Assembly (NCBI RefSeq): GCF_910592395.1
Contig: NC_088319.1
Coordinates: 1,426,001-1,490,000, forward strand
Reading direction: 5' to 3'
DNA: 64,000 nucleotides
Origin: Lineus longissimus
Lineage: Eukaryota > Nemertea > Pilidiophora > Heteronemertea > Lineidae
In this document: positions 41,253-55,098 of the stretch, piece by piece
Numbering within the stretch: position 1 is the first letter of the stretch
Layout of the letters: every line of letters starts with the position of its first letter
Translations under genes and position numbers: made by a program
The notes under the pieces: generated by a model
The model's input: the letters and a program-made list of their open reading frames with translations, nothing else
The model's database searches: none
Told to the model about the DNA's origin: nothing

Positions 41253-43758
41253 TCAGAACCTTTCGTTAATTTGCGAAACTTTCCCGTCATCACCAGTCAA
41301 ACCGCCATTGTCAAAGTACTTCGCACGGTTACTCGATAGGGGGCGCTTTGTTTTTCGTTTCCTGCAGCAGCAGAGGTAGATGATGGAGATGACGAGGAGA
41401 GTGACCACCAGGCTGATTAGAGCCCCAGCACAGGCCCAGAATGCATCACCTGTGGTACGAAAAGATAATGTTTTAAACTTTATTAAACTTGTTAAAAGGG
41501 GGCGCCGTGTTTGTTGTATCAGTAGCCATGACAGATATATATAATGGAGTTTTGGTGATCTGAATTTCAAAACTTTTGGAAAATGGCGAATGTAAAGGAA
41601 TGTGGTTGTTCTCTAGAATAGTTGGCCGGCTCAAGATGCTCTAAGAATCAGAAGTTCCTCTACTTTCTCAACCCGTTCTCAACAATACTTACGGTAGTTA
41701 AAATCTTCCTTCGTGCCACCCTTACCACTGGAATTCCCATTACCATCTTTGTTCCCTCCATCTTCAGGCTTCTCTGTCGGTTGCGGTCCTTCGGGGACGT
41801 CATCTTCATCATATGAGAAACTCCGACAGGTCGGGAAGTTCTTGGGCGGTTTCGGAATTCGATCTGCAGCTTCCCTGACGAGCATTGACATCCCATCTAG
41901 ATTGTGGTTCTCGGTGTGGCAATGCATGAGCCATACACCGGGATTCTCCGCCTTGAACCGTACGACAACATAGCCACCTGTTGGCACGTTGACAGTATCC
42001 TTGAGTGGAGGTCGCTCCAAGTTTATGCCGGGGATGCTATCGCCGACCCAGGTACTGTCAGACCAGGTTGCTGCGTTGCAGAGCGACTTCTTCCTATCTG
42101 GGTTTCCGTGGCAATCGATGTCCAAGTTGTCTCCAATCATCTTCCCAGTAGTGTGATTATACTCTGCCAGCCCCTCTTTCACCACGTAAAAGCTGTGACC
42201 GTGCAGGTGTACTGGATGGGCCCAACCCCTTCCCACTCCCATGTTCATGAAGACCATCTGCACCGTGTCCCCATAGTTGATATCCACGTGGTAGGTGCAT
42301 GCACAGACCTTTTCCTCGCCACATTGCTTCGGGTCACACCCCCAATGCATCTCGTTTGGTTGAGTGAGTGGACTGACCGTAGGGTTACGAAAGACTCGGC
42401 CATTTACAGACGCCGGGCTCCAATCTTTCCAAGTGGGCTGCGCAAAGTTCAAGAAGAGGTGTTTGAAGCTTGAGCCGTCGACTTTCGGAACCTTGCCCTC
42501 TCTTCCGCGAAGTTTGTCAATACCTAGGCACTCATTGTACCTTCCTTTTGGGTGATATTTAAAGGTCGTTGGACAGTTCAACGCTTTGCAAGGCGTACTG
42601 ACCGTGCATGTCCGCGGCTTTGTTGACGGTTCTTCGTTCGAATCCACGCCCTCGTAATTCAAGATGGCTTCCATGATATGAACGGGGCCTACTTCCAAAG
42701 TTTCTGCACGGATCATGTAGTTTGTACTGGCTTGATTCGCTTCCAGCATGAAGTCATACCTCTCACCAGGATTGAGGTGGATGAACTGAACGACGACTGG
42801 ATCCACCTCGTGCCCATCAGTAGCAACAACTTTCAGTCCGTGTCCATCAATTGAGAACCTCAATGCGTACATCGTCCCCGCCGAGATCAAACGGAATCTG
42901 TAGCTGTTTCCTTTCTTGACCTTGAACCTGGCCAGTGGCGCCCCGTTGTGGGCGTATTTCTTAGCTGGATCATGGAACCGACCGAGACCATTGATTAGGC
43001 CTGATTGGAATATGAAATTGGTGTTGAATTTCTTCGTGCCCTTGTACATTCCGTAGACCATTTTATAGTAGCTCATTTCGGAGTCCCAGTCGTGGTTGTA
43101 GTCTTGAAGCATCATCACGTACTCTTCTGGTTCGGGCATGTTTGGGAGAGGTCTATTCTTGATGATTAATGCACCGTACATCCCCATGGTGCGCTGCGAG
43201 CCCACGTGGCTGTGGTACCAGTAGGTGCCGCTAAGTTGCGTGATTTTGAAATTGTAGGAAAAGCTCTGACCGGGTTGGATGGGGCATTGCGTGACAAATC
43301 CAACCCCATCGGAGTAAGGCGTCCCCATTTGAACGATCCCATGGAAATGCATCGAAATCGCGCTGTCCATAAGATGGTTGAAGACGTAGATGGTGATGTT
43401 TTGACCAGGGTAGACCGTCAGCGTAGGTCCAGGGAAGGATCCATTCACGAGGTAAAGCAAGCGGGAGTCAGGGTACCCATCAGCCGTGATCACGTCCGAC
43501 AAGGCCACTGGGGTAGCGCCGGTGTAGTTATTCGTCGGCGAGTGGAAGTAAACTTTCCCGTTGAAAGGCACGGTCATCTTCTGTGCGTGGACCATGGTCA
43601 ACGCCGCCCGGATGTAAAGCCAGAACTCACATGACGTCATATCCGGTTTGCAGGCTTCCGAGGGTGCCGTGAAATCCATGGGTTCCTCTCGCATTGCTTG
43701 TACGCCTGCTGCCATTAACATAGTGGCACATACGGCTAACAGCGCGTGCGCAATCACC
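41253..43758 (-). CDS. Laccase-type multicopper oxidase with C-terminal membrane anchor
   Basis: The main exon (41693-43758) joins in phase 1 to a last exon (41253-41449). The protein has three cupredoxin domains. Copper ligands are visible in four blocks: HFHG (about residue 137 of the open frame), WYHSH (about 180), HPVHLHGHSF (about 514) and HCHTENHNLDGM (about 612), covering T1 and the T2/T3 cluster. Multicopper oxidases of this type oxidise phenols with reduction of oxygen to water. The last exon adds a membrane span (ACAGALISLVVTLLVISIIY) followed by CCCRKRK and a polar tail, so this is a type I, cell-surface form. The frame begins at a GTG that follows an acceptor (TTTTAG), so the true start and part of the signal peptide (ALLAVCATMLMAAGVQA) lie partly in an unseen upstream exon. 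Confidence 0.92.
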
Positions 43759-45980
43759 CTAAAACGAGAGATGAAATCGACATAAGCCGTGAGAGTTTTA
43801 TTTCAGGGCTGTCATTATTTAGAGGGGCAGAGGGATTAACAGGGAGTTTTCACAAATCCTCCGAACCACAAATGCGAACACCTTTTGCGAAAACGCCCTA
43901 ATATCTCCATTGAGCGCTTAAAGGGACAACAAAGGCGTGAGATTCACCTGGTCAGGAGGATATTACCGGTACCTTGCTTGCCACTGCACCGCTGTATCAT
44001 TCTAATGCTGACGTCGAATAATGATTTTCAAGAGTGTTGCAGGACAAGTTGGGGCTGGTGAATTTCAGACGAAGGTTATACTCCTTTCCATTGCATTGTT
44101 TATTGCAGTTCCATAAGTTTTCAATTTTACAGTTTGGAGACGTCACCGGCCTGCTTAGCTTAGTGGAAGCTATTTCTGTATGAAAAACCACTGTTGTCCC
44201 TTCAACAAGTGGCTAGCTGTTTGTGTTGGTATTTCGAGGCTTTGCTTAACCTTACTTCTATCCCGCAGATTTTTCATTATTAAGGCTAACAAATCAAACT
44301 AATGGTGCATAAAAGTTCGCTTCCAGCTATTCTTTACTTCATGTTTTGTCATCAGATAGAGGAATCCTTTCACACTTTTCTCTGTATAAGTATCGAACCG
44401 TCCACCTCACCTCAAATTGCAAATGACTTTATACAATTAGGATTAAATCTGGCCTAAAATTTTTACCTCCTACGGTGCCTTTAAAGAGTTTCCGTGGATT
44501 GATGCGCCTTGCAACCCCCGACGGTATAGTTCCTAAAACTGTTGGTTTTCCTGCTGCCTATTATATATCTATATCACTTAACCAGCACCTAGTACGAGTT
44601 GGAACATCTCATGCAGAGGTACTGAAACTGGGTAAGCTGTGTCCTTGCAATTGAGAGAACATTCTGACGTCACGCTCTTTCGGGAAAACTGTTGAGCGTG
44701 ACATTGAAGAATTGAAAAGCACATTCCACCCAAAATAACGAGCCCTGCTTGCTGTGATCTTGTAAGGAATTACCAAGATCGACTGTGTTTCAAGCAGAGC
44801 GATGTCAACTATCAAAAGACCGACTTAGGGGCGGTTGAAATTCTATTCCAAATATCGAAGATTATATCTTCTATGCCACACACATGTGATTAGAGTGATC
44901 TATACTATGCAATATCGACACAGCAGAATGGAATTGCCCACTTGGTCTATCATTAAAGAGACGGGGTAGGGGCAGCATATTCACAGCCAATAAAATGGGA
45001 TGTGAAAAGCAGACAGATCCAAATATTTTCTAAATTCGTTCTGGTCTTCGTTAAGTCGGTCCTCGATAGATGCAGGTTCCGGGTGGCCCGGCCAGAAGTC
45101 CTCATCCCTCAGTGCTGCATATTTCAGGGCATTTTGTCAGGATGGACAGGCATGCGCGCAGTAGACTCCCGGGCAATCCATTTTGTCATCCTCAAGTATT
45201 CATAGTGTCTCATCGGGTGAAGAACGAGGCCGGTCCACTGCGTCCGGAGTGTAATTAAGTGTTGGCTCAGTAGGTCGTTCTCTCCAATTATGCTGTCTGA
45301 TTATGGTGAAGTCGGCATGTGGCCGGTTCGGAGGCGGAATATGATGACCTGCTCTTTATATTAGTGAGATCACGCGCGGCAATTGTTGTTAACATATCCA
45401 GGGTGGATCATCTTGACCCTCAATGTATCGACATTGCTCAGCTTCCAGACAACGCGCATCTTGACCCTCAATAAATGTAGGTCTATCGATATTGCTATTC
45501 CAGACAACGCGCGTCTCGGAGGATACCGGAGGCAATATGCCTACCGCTGGACGTTCCGTATCATGTGGTGGATAATTTTCTTATTTTTGGTATTTTCACT
45601 GATACCGCATTCGTGCGCCATAGTTATTTACTTACATTATTTAGCCGTTATTGAGTGAAATGCCCGGGCCGGGTTGTAGATATCCAATCGAAATCCACCT
45701 TTAAGGCTATAGTTACTGGTCTCCTCTCTCGGAAATTGTCGTTCCAATCCCGTTTCTATACAGTATATAACATAAGCAAGGTATTTCGTTTCACTTTTCG
45801 GTGTATTCGTTGTTTGTGGCCCACCCAGAGTAGCGCACACTGGCAGACGACACGAAAAATACGCCGCCTCAGCGCCACGACGCGGGGCCTAATCGTATTA
45901 GGCTACCAAAACTGTGGTCGTTTCAATTCTACTTGCGGTTCAGAGGTGGCAGCAGCGCATATTTCATTCTCCGAAATACT
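43759..45980. other. Upstream flank of laccase; first exon not identified
   Basis: The 5' exon of the laccase gene should be here or beyond, but no candidate could be chosen. At 45395-45525 a unit of about 70 bases containing ATCTTGACCCTCAAT and CCAGACAACGCGC occurs twice in tandem. Confidence 0.4.
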
Positions 45981-45984
45981 TTAG

Positions 45985-45992
45985 TGACGTCA
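45985..45992. promoter_or_regulatory. CRE palindrome TGACGTCA
   Basis: A perfect cAMP-response-element palindrome about 120 bases upstream of the end of the first (non-coding) synaptobrevin exon. Its position suits a promoter-proximal element, but the sequence is short enough to occur by chance. Confidence 0.35.
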
Positions 45993-46110
45993 TTAGCAAA
46001 GTTGGCGGAGAATGAGTAAAAGGTCCCGGATAATGACATCAGCCTAAATTATCCACCATTTTGAGAATAGGATTTATTTCATAGTTTCAGGGGAGAAAAA
46101 TATATCAAGA

Positions 46111-49100
46111 TGTAAGTTGCAAAAATAGATGAACCGATTAATCAACGCCAAATATACCCAACTATCAGTTCCCCGGGTTTGAGAGCTGCGTGTGCCGTAG
46201 TTTTGCTGAAATCTGGCCACTTCCTGATCGGATCCCGATCGCAGATTTTCGCAAAAATCTGAAAATGAAATCTATGCACAGTGAAATGTACGCGGTATGT
46301 ACGATACAAGGGAGTGATGTACTCGGATACTGATATCAACGTGATTGTAGTGTTCCCTTGGTTCTGATATGCTGATTTCTGTTGTGGAAAATCTTTGCCA
46401 ACGGTATTAATCTCAGCAGTGTTGCTGTTCTGAAAATTTTAGTTGACAGCTGCATAATATATAGGTCGGCGTGTGTATGATATCAGATATGATTCAGATT
46501 GATTCATGACCGTCCGTCACTTCATCATGGTATGGTATTGGTAGTGCGTGGATCCAGTCCCTCAGCACCGACCATGGCATGGGCCTGGTGCCAGCGTCGG
46601 ACAGCTGGTAGTGTTTTGATGCTTCTGTGTCAAATTGGTGTAATTCAGGGCTGTCCACCACACGGCTGGTCAATTGACCCTAGCTTCAGTCCGGTAGGCC
46701 TACTCGTGTACTGCACTGGAACCGGAAGAAGTGGGTCATTTCATTACCCAATACCACACTTTCATCTTCAACATGGCTGCAAACCTTGTACCAATCTGAT
46801 GATGCGATAAAGGTTTGGTTGAGAAATTAATGTTCATACTACCCCTGTTTCCTAGGTCGCAGCCTGGACAACAGCCTCCCAGTCAAGCGGGGCCTGGAGG
46901 ACCCCCTGCGTAAGTCACCATGGCAATGCAGTGCTTTCAATGTTGTCAACTCCTTGTTGTTGCATGGGAATTTGAATGCTTTAGATGTGTTGTTTTCAGC
47001 TGTTGTGACACTGCACCATTATACTACTAGGTGACACAAAACTGATTGTGCACTTTTGATTTTGAATTTATAACTCGTAAATTAGTAAAAATCTATTTGC
47101 CACTGCATTTTTGCCAACATGTAGCTTAGGTCAATACTGAGGGGAGACCGATGGCGTAGCTTTCACTGAGCGGTGAGCTTATCATCGGGATGCCATGGGT
47201 CCAACCATGGGAATTGGTTTGACTCTCCATTATGATCACGTGTGTGTTTGTCTTTTGTCCTCGAGCAAGACACTCAATCCTTAATTACCAAACTGAAAAC
47301 TGGGCATAATCGGGCCAAAACATGGTTATCACCAAATTAACAGTAGAGAAGTTTTTCAGAATTGAAAATGTTCTGTTTGTTTTTTCCTGGTGGGATTCCA
47401 TTGATTTAGGTATTTGACTGCCCAATAAAACTATAGTAAATTGATTTTCATGCTTCTATTTTTCCTTTAGGACATTCTGCATTCTCCCTGTATGACGTTT
47501 ACTTTCAGTCCTACATGCACTGGCTAAGTTGTTGACTGTTGTCTCTGTCGGTAGTTTGATGTGTGTGTTCAAAACACAGACTGTAGACTTTAAAGTGATG
47601 TTAACCACATCATATGTACCAGTATCTTCTGCTTTATGTTACAAGTACCCTTTTGTCAAACCTTGACCCACAGCGTCAGGCCTCTCAATTGCACTCTGGC
47701 TACACCCTCTAGGGTGTGCCCAAATTGACTGGTGCCCAAATTACAGTTACAGTACTTTTAAAATATGCCCAAGTTAAGGTGAAAATGAGAAAAAATGAAA
47801 GAAATACAGGATTTCACATGTTTAGAGGCTATAACAGTGTAAGAGTATTCTATCTGGCTTCATAATCGTATGGAATCATTTAAAAAAATACTTTTATGAT
47901 TTACTCACCTATGAATGGATTTTTCAAGGACACAGGTGTGCCCAAATTCAAAATGAAAAATAGAGGGTGTTAACGAAGTCTGTGCAATCGAAAGGCCTGA
48001 GCGTGGTACATAAAATGACACCGTCAGCCGTCACCGCTGACCCGCAGAGTGCTTTTCACTTGATATTGTCAAGAGTGCTGCCATCTTTGAACGGTGCCTG
48101 CAACAAATGATCCCCATCTAGTTGTTCGCCTCTGCTTTTTAAATCAATAGCATTCCGCGAAGATGACGTCACTGCAGCTGCTGCCCTCTATATCCCCATC
48201 GCTGAATTACAGGCAATATCGGACAAACATGCGGTTTCGTAACAGGCTTTCTAACTAGGGCAGTTAGATTCAATCTGGCACATGTCCGAGTGTTGGAAAT
48301 ACTACATAATTGTTCTGAATATTTCTCTCTCTGACTCTATGGTATCATTCATGCTAAAAACAATGCAGGGTCAAAGATAATTGACTTTGAAATAAGCTCA
48401 AATGCGTAGAAATAAGTGTCGATGTCCGACTGTCACGTGACTAAAACGTCATCAATATCTTATGCAAATGACCTTGTGAGCTATAAATAGTAACGTCGCG
48501 GAATGCTATTGCACGCTATTAAAAGTTTTCAAATCTATTTTGTCGCAAACTACCTATGTTGGATCTCTTTTATCAATCGATCCGATCCGACTGTTCTTGA
48601 AATCTGGTTTTGTTTTATCTTCAGTGTCATGTGGCATGATCTCAGGTGAAATTCCACCAAAGCGATGTGGCTATGTTTTTCTGCAGTTTGCCATTACATC
48701 ATGCAATTGCAAGTCATCAACAAATAATTGTACAGCTCTCCTAACCTGAATATCATGTTGGTTTTAATCAATGATTGTGCTTATTTCTAGTACATAGACA
48801 GTTACATTGTAAACTTATCTCTTGAGTGTGGATATTGCTTTGGAATGAATGTGACAGAATTGACGGAATGAGCAACTTCACTTCTAACTTAGTTTTAAGG
48901 CTCGATAGTTAGCAAATATAGATTGATACTATTTCTTCAGCTCTAGACAACGGGTACCTGGTCAAATAATTTGCAACAATTTTACAACATAAGACGCGTT
49001 TTGCTCTGTACACACTACGCAACATTTTTGCAACATTTGTTGCAACTGGAAATGTTGTAAAAATGTTACCAATATTTTACTAGTGTACACAGGCCTTTTT

Positions 49101-52100
49101 ATGCTCTTTATGTGACTATTCCCTGTACCATAAGCCGCATGTACACCACCTGAAAATGAACCACCAATCTTGGTTCGCGAACCAATGCCGCACCATCGAA
49201 AATCCACCAAGCGCTTACACCAGCGCTGCAGCTAGTTATAAAATCCGGCTACAGATGGCGCGCAAACAATAAGCAGAAAGCGCCATTTCGAAAACGCCGC
49301 CTGGAGCCGAACCATCTAACTAGCTAATTGCCGATCCATTTGCGCGTACACCACGACAAAGCCGAGCTTTTAACAAGCCGGGCGAATTTGGACCATCAAG
49401 CTTGGTGGGACAAATTCGCCCGGCAATTTGTATCGGCAATGGATTGCCGAACCAATTTGTATCGGCAATGGATTGCCGAACCAATTTGTCGCTGCAATGT
49501 GGTGGTGTACGTGCAATTGGTCCACCAATATTTCGTGGTGTAAGCGCAGCTATAGTGTGGTACTGGACAAACTGATGAGTGTAGTAGTAGTACAATGGAA
49601 CCTCCCTTAGCGGACACCTCTCTATTCAGGACAACATCTTTATTCATTAAAAACGCTAACTTTGGTCCCAACTTGTTGTTTCTAGTCAATTTGACCTCTC
49701 TAATCAGGACACCTCTCTATTAAGGACAGCAATTGTCAATCCTGAGGGTGTCCTTAATAGAGGGGTTCTACTGTGTTAAGTTTCACCATGACGTTGTCCT
49801 CTTTAGAACGGCAGGTGAAGATTTGTGAGTATCAAAAGATTTAGTGCCTGTTTTTTTACCCATGAATGTGCATGTGTGGTTTGTCTTGGTTGTGGTAGAC
49901 CTAGGTCCTTAAGGCCACAGGGTGGTATAGCGACATTCGACTGAGCCATGTCCCAGTAGAACTTAGCTGAACCTCCCTAAGGACACTCTGCCTAGAAGAG
50001 TAAAAGAACAACTAATTTTGGTCCCAAATTGGTTGCTTGCATTGAATTTGACCTCTCTGATCTGGACACCTCTCTAGGACAGAACCTGTTGTCGGTCCTG
50101 AGGGTGTCCTTATGCAAGTATCAATTCGTTTCTTGTACCCCCCCCTCCTCAAGGGTAGTTGAGCTATCGCCACTAATCTTTGCTGATGCTTGAGTAGTGT
50201 TTATATTTCCTTCAGTGAAAATTTGGCGAAGCTGGAAAGAATAAGGATGCTAATGTGTCGATGTCTTGTCGAACATACAGCCTTACCCAGTAAAATTAGT
50301 CCGGTTACTTTATATGATGGTGACAACTGATATATTGTTGATGGTGATGTCTTGACGAAAGAAAAAGTAGCCTTGGTGAAGAAAGGGTGATGCTTGAGCC
50401 TTAAGATGTCGTGATAGGGTGATAAGGTGTCGTACCCTTGAGGAAGGGGGGTACAAGACACGAATTGATACTTGCACCTTAATAGTGTCATGACTCTATG
50501 GTATGTTGCTGTCAGTTAGGAGTATAGAAGAACTTGATACGTGGACCATGCGTTTTTTGGCATCTTGTCGTACATTTGTAAGAACAAGAGCTGTGATTGG
50601 CCAGTCACATGTTTGAGATGCTCAATTATGCTGTCTTCAATTGAGTAACTTATCTAGGAGCACTTTGGAAAGACAGGGTGACACTTTCACGTTGATAATT
50701 GGAGCAGGTCACAGCAACTGGGCACTGAACATGTACCAGTATAACATTCTTCAGCTGTCGATACTCAATCGAATGACGTTTCCATCCTGTGTGTTCCTCT
50801 ACTGTTTCTCGCACTTGACCAAGCGTCTTTTTATCTGATCTATTCCAGCGAAGACTCGCGCTCGATGCGTTCTCGCCCATCGGTGATGTCACATCAATCT
50901 GTGGCATCGCAGCGTAGCCGCGGCATGTCTGCGGCCGGGTCTCACCGCCCCTCGCAGGCCTCAATCAGATCCCACCACTCCGGTGGCGTGGAGGATGGGG
51001 AGAATATGACACCATCTGGTGAAGGGGTACCAAATCCTGAGGGGGGAACTGCACCCCCCGACACCCCCGCTGGAGAAGACAAGTGAGAGAGAACAGAACG
51101 CATCATTTATTATAAACTACAAATTACAAATTTATTACTAATTACTCTCTGCCCTCCATTAATCAAATTCATTTTAATAAGTTATTATTCTGATTATAAA
51201 TCTTTTTAAACTACATCCATGTAAAATGTAGGCTCCTTGTTGTCGATCATCTGCCAAACTCCAGTTGCGGGAGATTCACACCTGTCAGGGGAACTTGTGT
51301 ATGTGAATGTAGCTCATACCGGTACCGGCAATATGAGGTAGGGATAGAAAATTTGTCAGAAAAGGGGGCAAGGGATTTGAGAACGATTTGTTGTTCTCAT
51401 AGGGCAGCCTATCCAACACTCAAGGCACAAGGATGAGTGGCCCCCCTGGCTTATTACTACATGGATAAGAGCTAAATATTGCAATACAATATCACACATT
51501 TTCGCCACCGCAGAGAGCCCAGTTGAGAAATTGGAGAGCCCCAAGTCACCAGGTGGATTTTTGAAGGATCAAAAAAGCTATTGCAATACTTCTCATTACC
51601 ATCCACTTCTTCTTTCAGCATTCAATATTTCTAACAATCCATTTTATCGTCTGTTTTATATTCTGCTTTTCAATCATTGAAGTTCTCTATAAGGTTGTGC
51701 ACCCGACTTTGCTTGTGGTTGAATATGGCAAAAAGTTCAGCTCCAGATGTTTGAGATTGGTCTTTTGTGCCCCGCTCCTGAAGTGTTACCAGAGGAGAAC
51801 TGGGCTGTCCAAGAGCGTCGCCAACTCTATAAATCACATGAAGACGTGCACCGACCAGGACTCGACCCCACAAACCTACAGTGTTCCCCACAACGCCTTT
51901 GCTGGTCAGGGTGGCCTACCCAATTTGTCGGGGGGGGGGGGGGGGGGTGGGGGCTACCCTACCTTGCCACTAATGGCAGCTTATCAGCCTACGGTACCAT
52001 GAAAGATCCACCCTACCTTGCTCTAGAATTTTGTAAAAGGTTTCTATTTAGAAGGCCACCATACCTTGTATTGCACACTGGCAAAACTTCTTGAATATCA

Positions 52101-55051
52101 TTGGGTACCAGCCTTCCTTGTTAAATCCCTGATGGAGAACTCCGACTTAAAGGTGACAGGCAGTGATGTTAATTTCCAACCTTGGTATTCCCACTACGCC
52201 CTCTGTCGATTTCTTCCCTCATGACCACTGTCAAGAACTTGATGCCACATTTTACAACAAGCCCATGTGTCACATAATTTACATAATGTATGCACCTTGT
52301 GAACATTGTAAATCTTTTAAAACTTGTACGATACATAAAATCTCTAAATCTTTTGACTATTTTTCCAAATTGACAATCTCATTTTATGATCTTTTTCTCC
52401 AAATTTACATTATACACAATTTTATACTTGAAAAATTGAACGTGATGATGCATTTTGAATGTTTTAAATGCAATGACTAGGCTTGTTTTCATTTTTAACC
52501 TCTAATTGGATGTCTGTGACATTTCTTACTCACTTAAGGGGGACTATAGGCAGGAGCAGAGGGGATAATTTGACCATCTTCAGGTGACTTATATACACAG
52601 TAAGGGCACTGGGTCATGTCAGATTCAGCACTAAATATATTCCTCGTACAAGCGTGAATCATTCGACATACTGTGAGATGTGAGAGACCCCTATTGGCAG
52701 CTTTGTGTAACTTTATCTTGCCTGCCTAGCTGCTGCCTGAATTGTCCCTTTAAAGCGCCATAGGACGGTCCCTAATGCAAAAAAGTAACAATCTTTCGAT
52801 GGTAGATCCAAGGGGCCTCATACCCTAGTGGTAAACTCTGCTGACTAACAACATGCCCGGGCCATGTTCGATCTCGGGGAGAAACCCAGAAATGTATTTC
52901 TGGATGATCGAGCGTGGCTCTCGAGAAACTAATATTCCTGCCTGGCTTTTCGCAGTCCTTTGAATTTCAAATAGCGGTTTCAAACGACAGGAATTGACAA
53001 GCTACATGTAGAGGTTTCATTCAACTTGAAGTTCTGTAGACCACTGTTAAGTGTTATTCAGGGTTTTTAACTTTGCTAAAAAATGCAGGGATTGAGATGA
53101 GTGCTATGTCCTTAATACTATCTTTTTTTGTCTCCTAGAAATAAAAATGGTGCGATAAAGGGAGATTGCCATAAATTGATTTGTTAGCTAATCGATTTCT
53201 CTTGGTTTTCAGGTCAGCTGGAGGGCCCGGGGGTCCCCCTCCACAACAGGGTGGCAGCAAACGGTTGCAGCAAACCCAGGCACAGGTAGATGAGGTAAGG
53301 GAATCTTTAAAACCCTTTTTGGAATATGGAAAAAACAATCTTGATGGCTTCATGGGCCTCGTTTCGCTCTCTCTCATGAGTTATGTGGCCCGATGGTGAG
53401 CTATGGGGCCTTGCTCTCTGATGTGGCCCGATGGTGAGCTATGGGGCCTAGCTCTCTCTGATGTGGCCCAATGGTGAGCTGTGGGGCCTAGCTCTCTCTG
53501 ATGTGGCCCGATGGTGAGCTTTGGGGCCTAGCTCTCTCTGATGTGGCCCGATGGTGAGCTTTGGGGCCTAGCTCTCTCTGATGTGGTCCAATGGTGAGCT
53601 ATGGGGCCTAGCTCTCTCTGATGTGGCCAGATGGTGAGCTATGGGGCCTTGCTCTCTCTGATGTGGCCCAATGGTGAGCTATGGGGCCTAGCTCTCTCTG
53701 ATGTGGTCCATTGGTGAGCTATTGGGCCTAGCTCTCTGATGTGGTCCAATGGTGAGCTTTGGGGCCTAGCTCTCTCTGATGTGGCCCGATGGTGAGCTAT
53801 GGGGCCTTGTTTAGCTCTCTCTGATGTGAAAAAATCAAATATTATGCAATTGAGAACTTCTCTTTTCGTTCACAGGTTGTAGATATCATGCGAGTAAATG
53901 TTGACAAAGTGTTGGAGAGGGATCAGAAATTGTCAGAATTAGACGGACGAGCCGGTGAGTGACATGTTATAATTTGAACATTACTCGGGGAGGGGTTATC
54001 AGGAAGTTTAAAATGAAATGGCCAGGGCCATTGTGCTCACCTCATGTGGAGGAAAGATGGATAAAGAGCATGGTATTGTGTCATGTAGTGTTAGGTTTGA
54101 TGTAGGTCCAAGCAATTACAATTTTCCCAAAATGGCCAATTTACAGTACATTCGACCTCTGTGACCTTGAAAAGTAGGTCAAATCAAAGAAGACCCGGGT
54201 GACACATTGAATGGTTGTTAGAATTAGATCTACCTATGATATAAAATTGGTGCCAATCGGGCAAGTCATTACTAGGAATAATGGCATTTTGAAGAATTTA
54301 GGATTTGGCCCCCTCCCTGGAGGCCAAACGGCAAATCAGATCGCACCAAACTTCGGTACCTGAGATCACCTGACCAAGGGGTACATGTGTACTTAATTTG
54401 TGATCAATAGTCATTGCAGTTAAGAAACGTGCCATAGTTACGGCCTGACGGCCAATTTACGCCATTTGACCTCTGTGACCTTGACAAGAAGGTCAAATTA
54501 AAAACCTGTGTGACATATACTGTATGGTGGTTAGATGTACCCATGATATCAAATTGGTGGCAATCGGGCAAGAAGTTAAGGAATAATCACATTTTTAAGG
54601 TTTTTGGATTTTGCCCCCTGGTGGTCAAGTGGTGAATCATATTGGACCAAACTTCGGTCCCTGAGATCACCTGACTAAGGGGTAAATGTGTACCAAATTT
54701 GGTATCAATAGTCATTGCAGTTTAGAAACGTGCCATCATTACATCCTAACGGCTAATTTACACCATTTGACCTCTGTGACCTTGAAAAGGAGGTCAAATC
54801 AAAAACCCGGAGGATATATGATGCACCTTTGCTAGAAGTACCTACCATATTTTTTTCAAAATTTCCCGACTACTATTAAGGGAGATATTGCATATTTTCC
54901 CTTTTAACGTTTGGCCCCCTGGTGGCCAAACCATGAAACGAATCGGACCGAAACTTGGTCTCCCAGGTGTCATTACATAAGGGTACATGTGTACCAAGTT
55001 TCAACTCAATAGCTCTAACAGTTACGAAACGTGCCCTGCTAACGGACGACG

Positions 55052-55098
<47 letters not shown>

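Noticed and set aside
41904-42473. 189-codon plus-strand frame
   Set aside because: It is antisense to the laccase exon, which has clear copper-ligand motifs.
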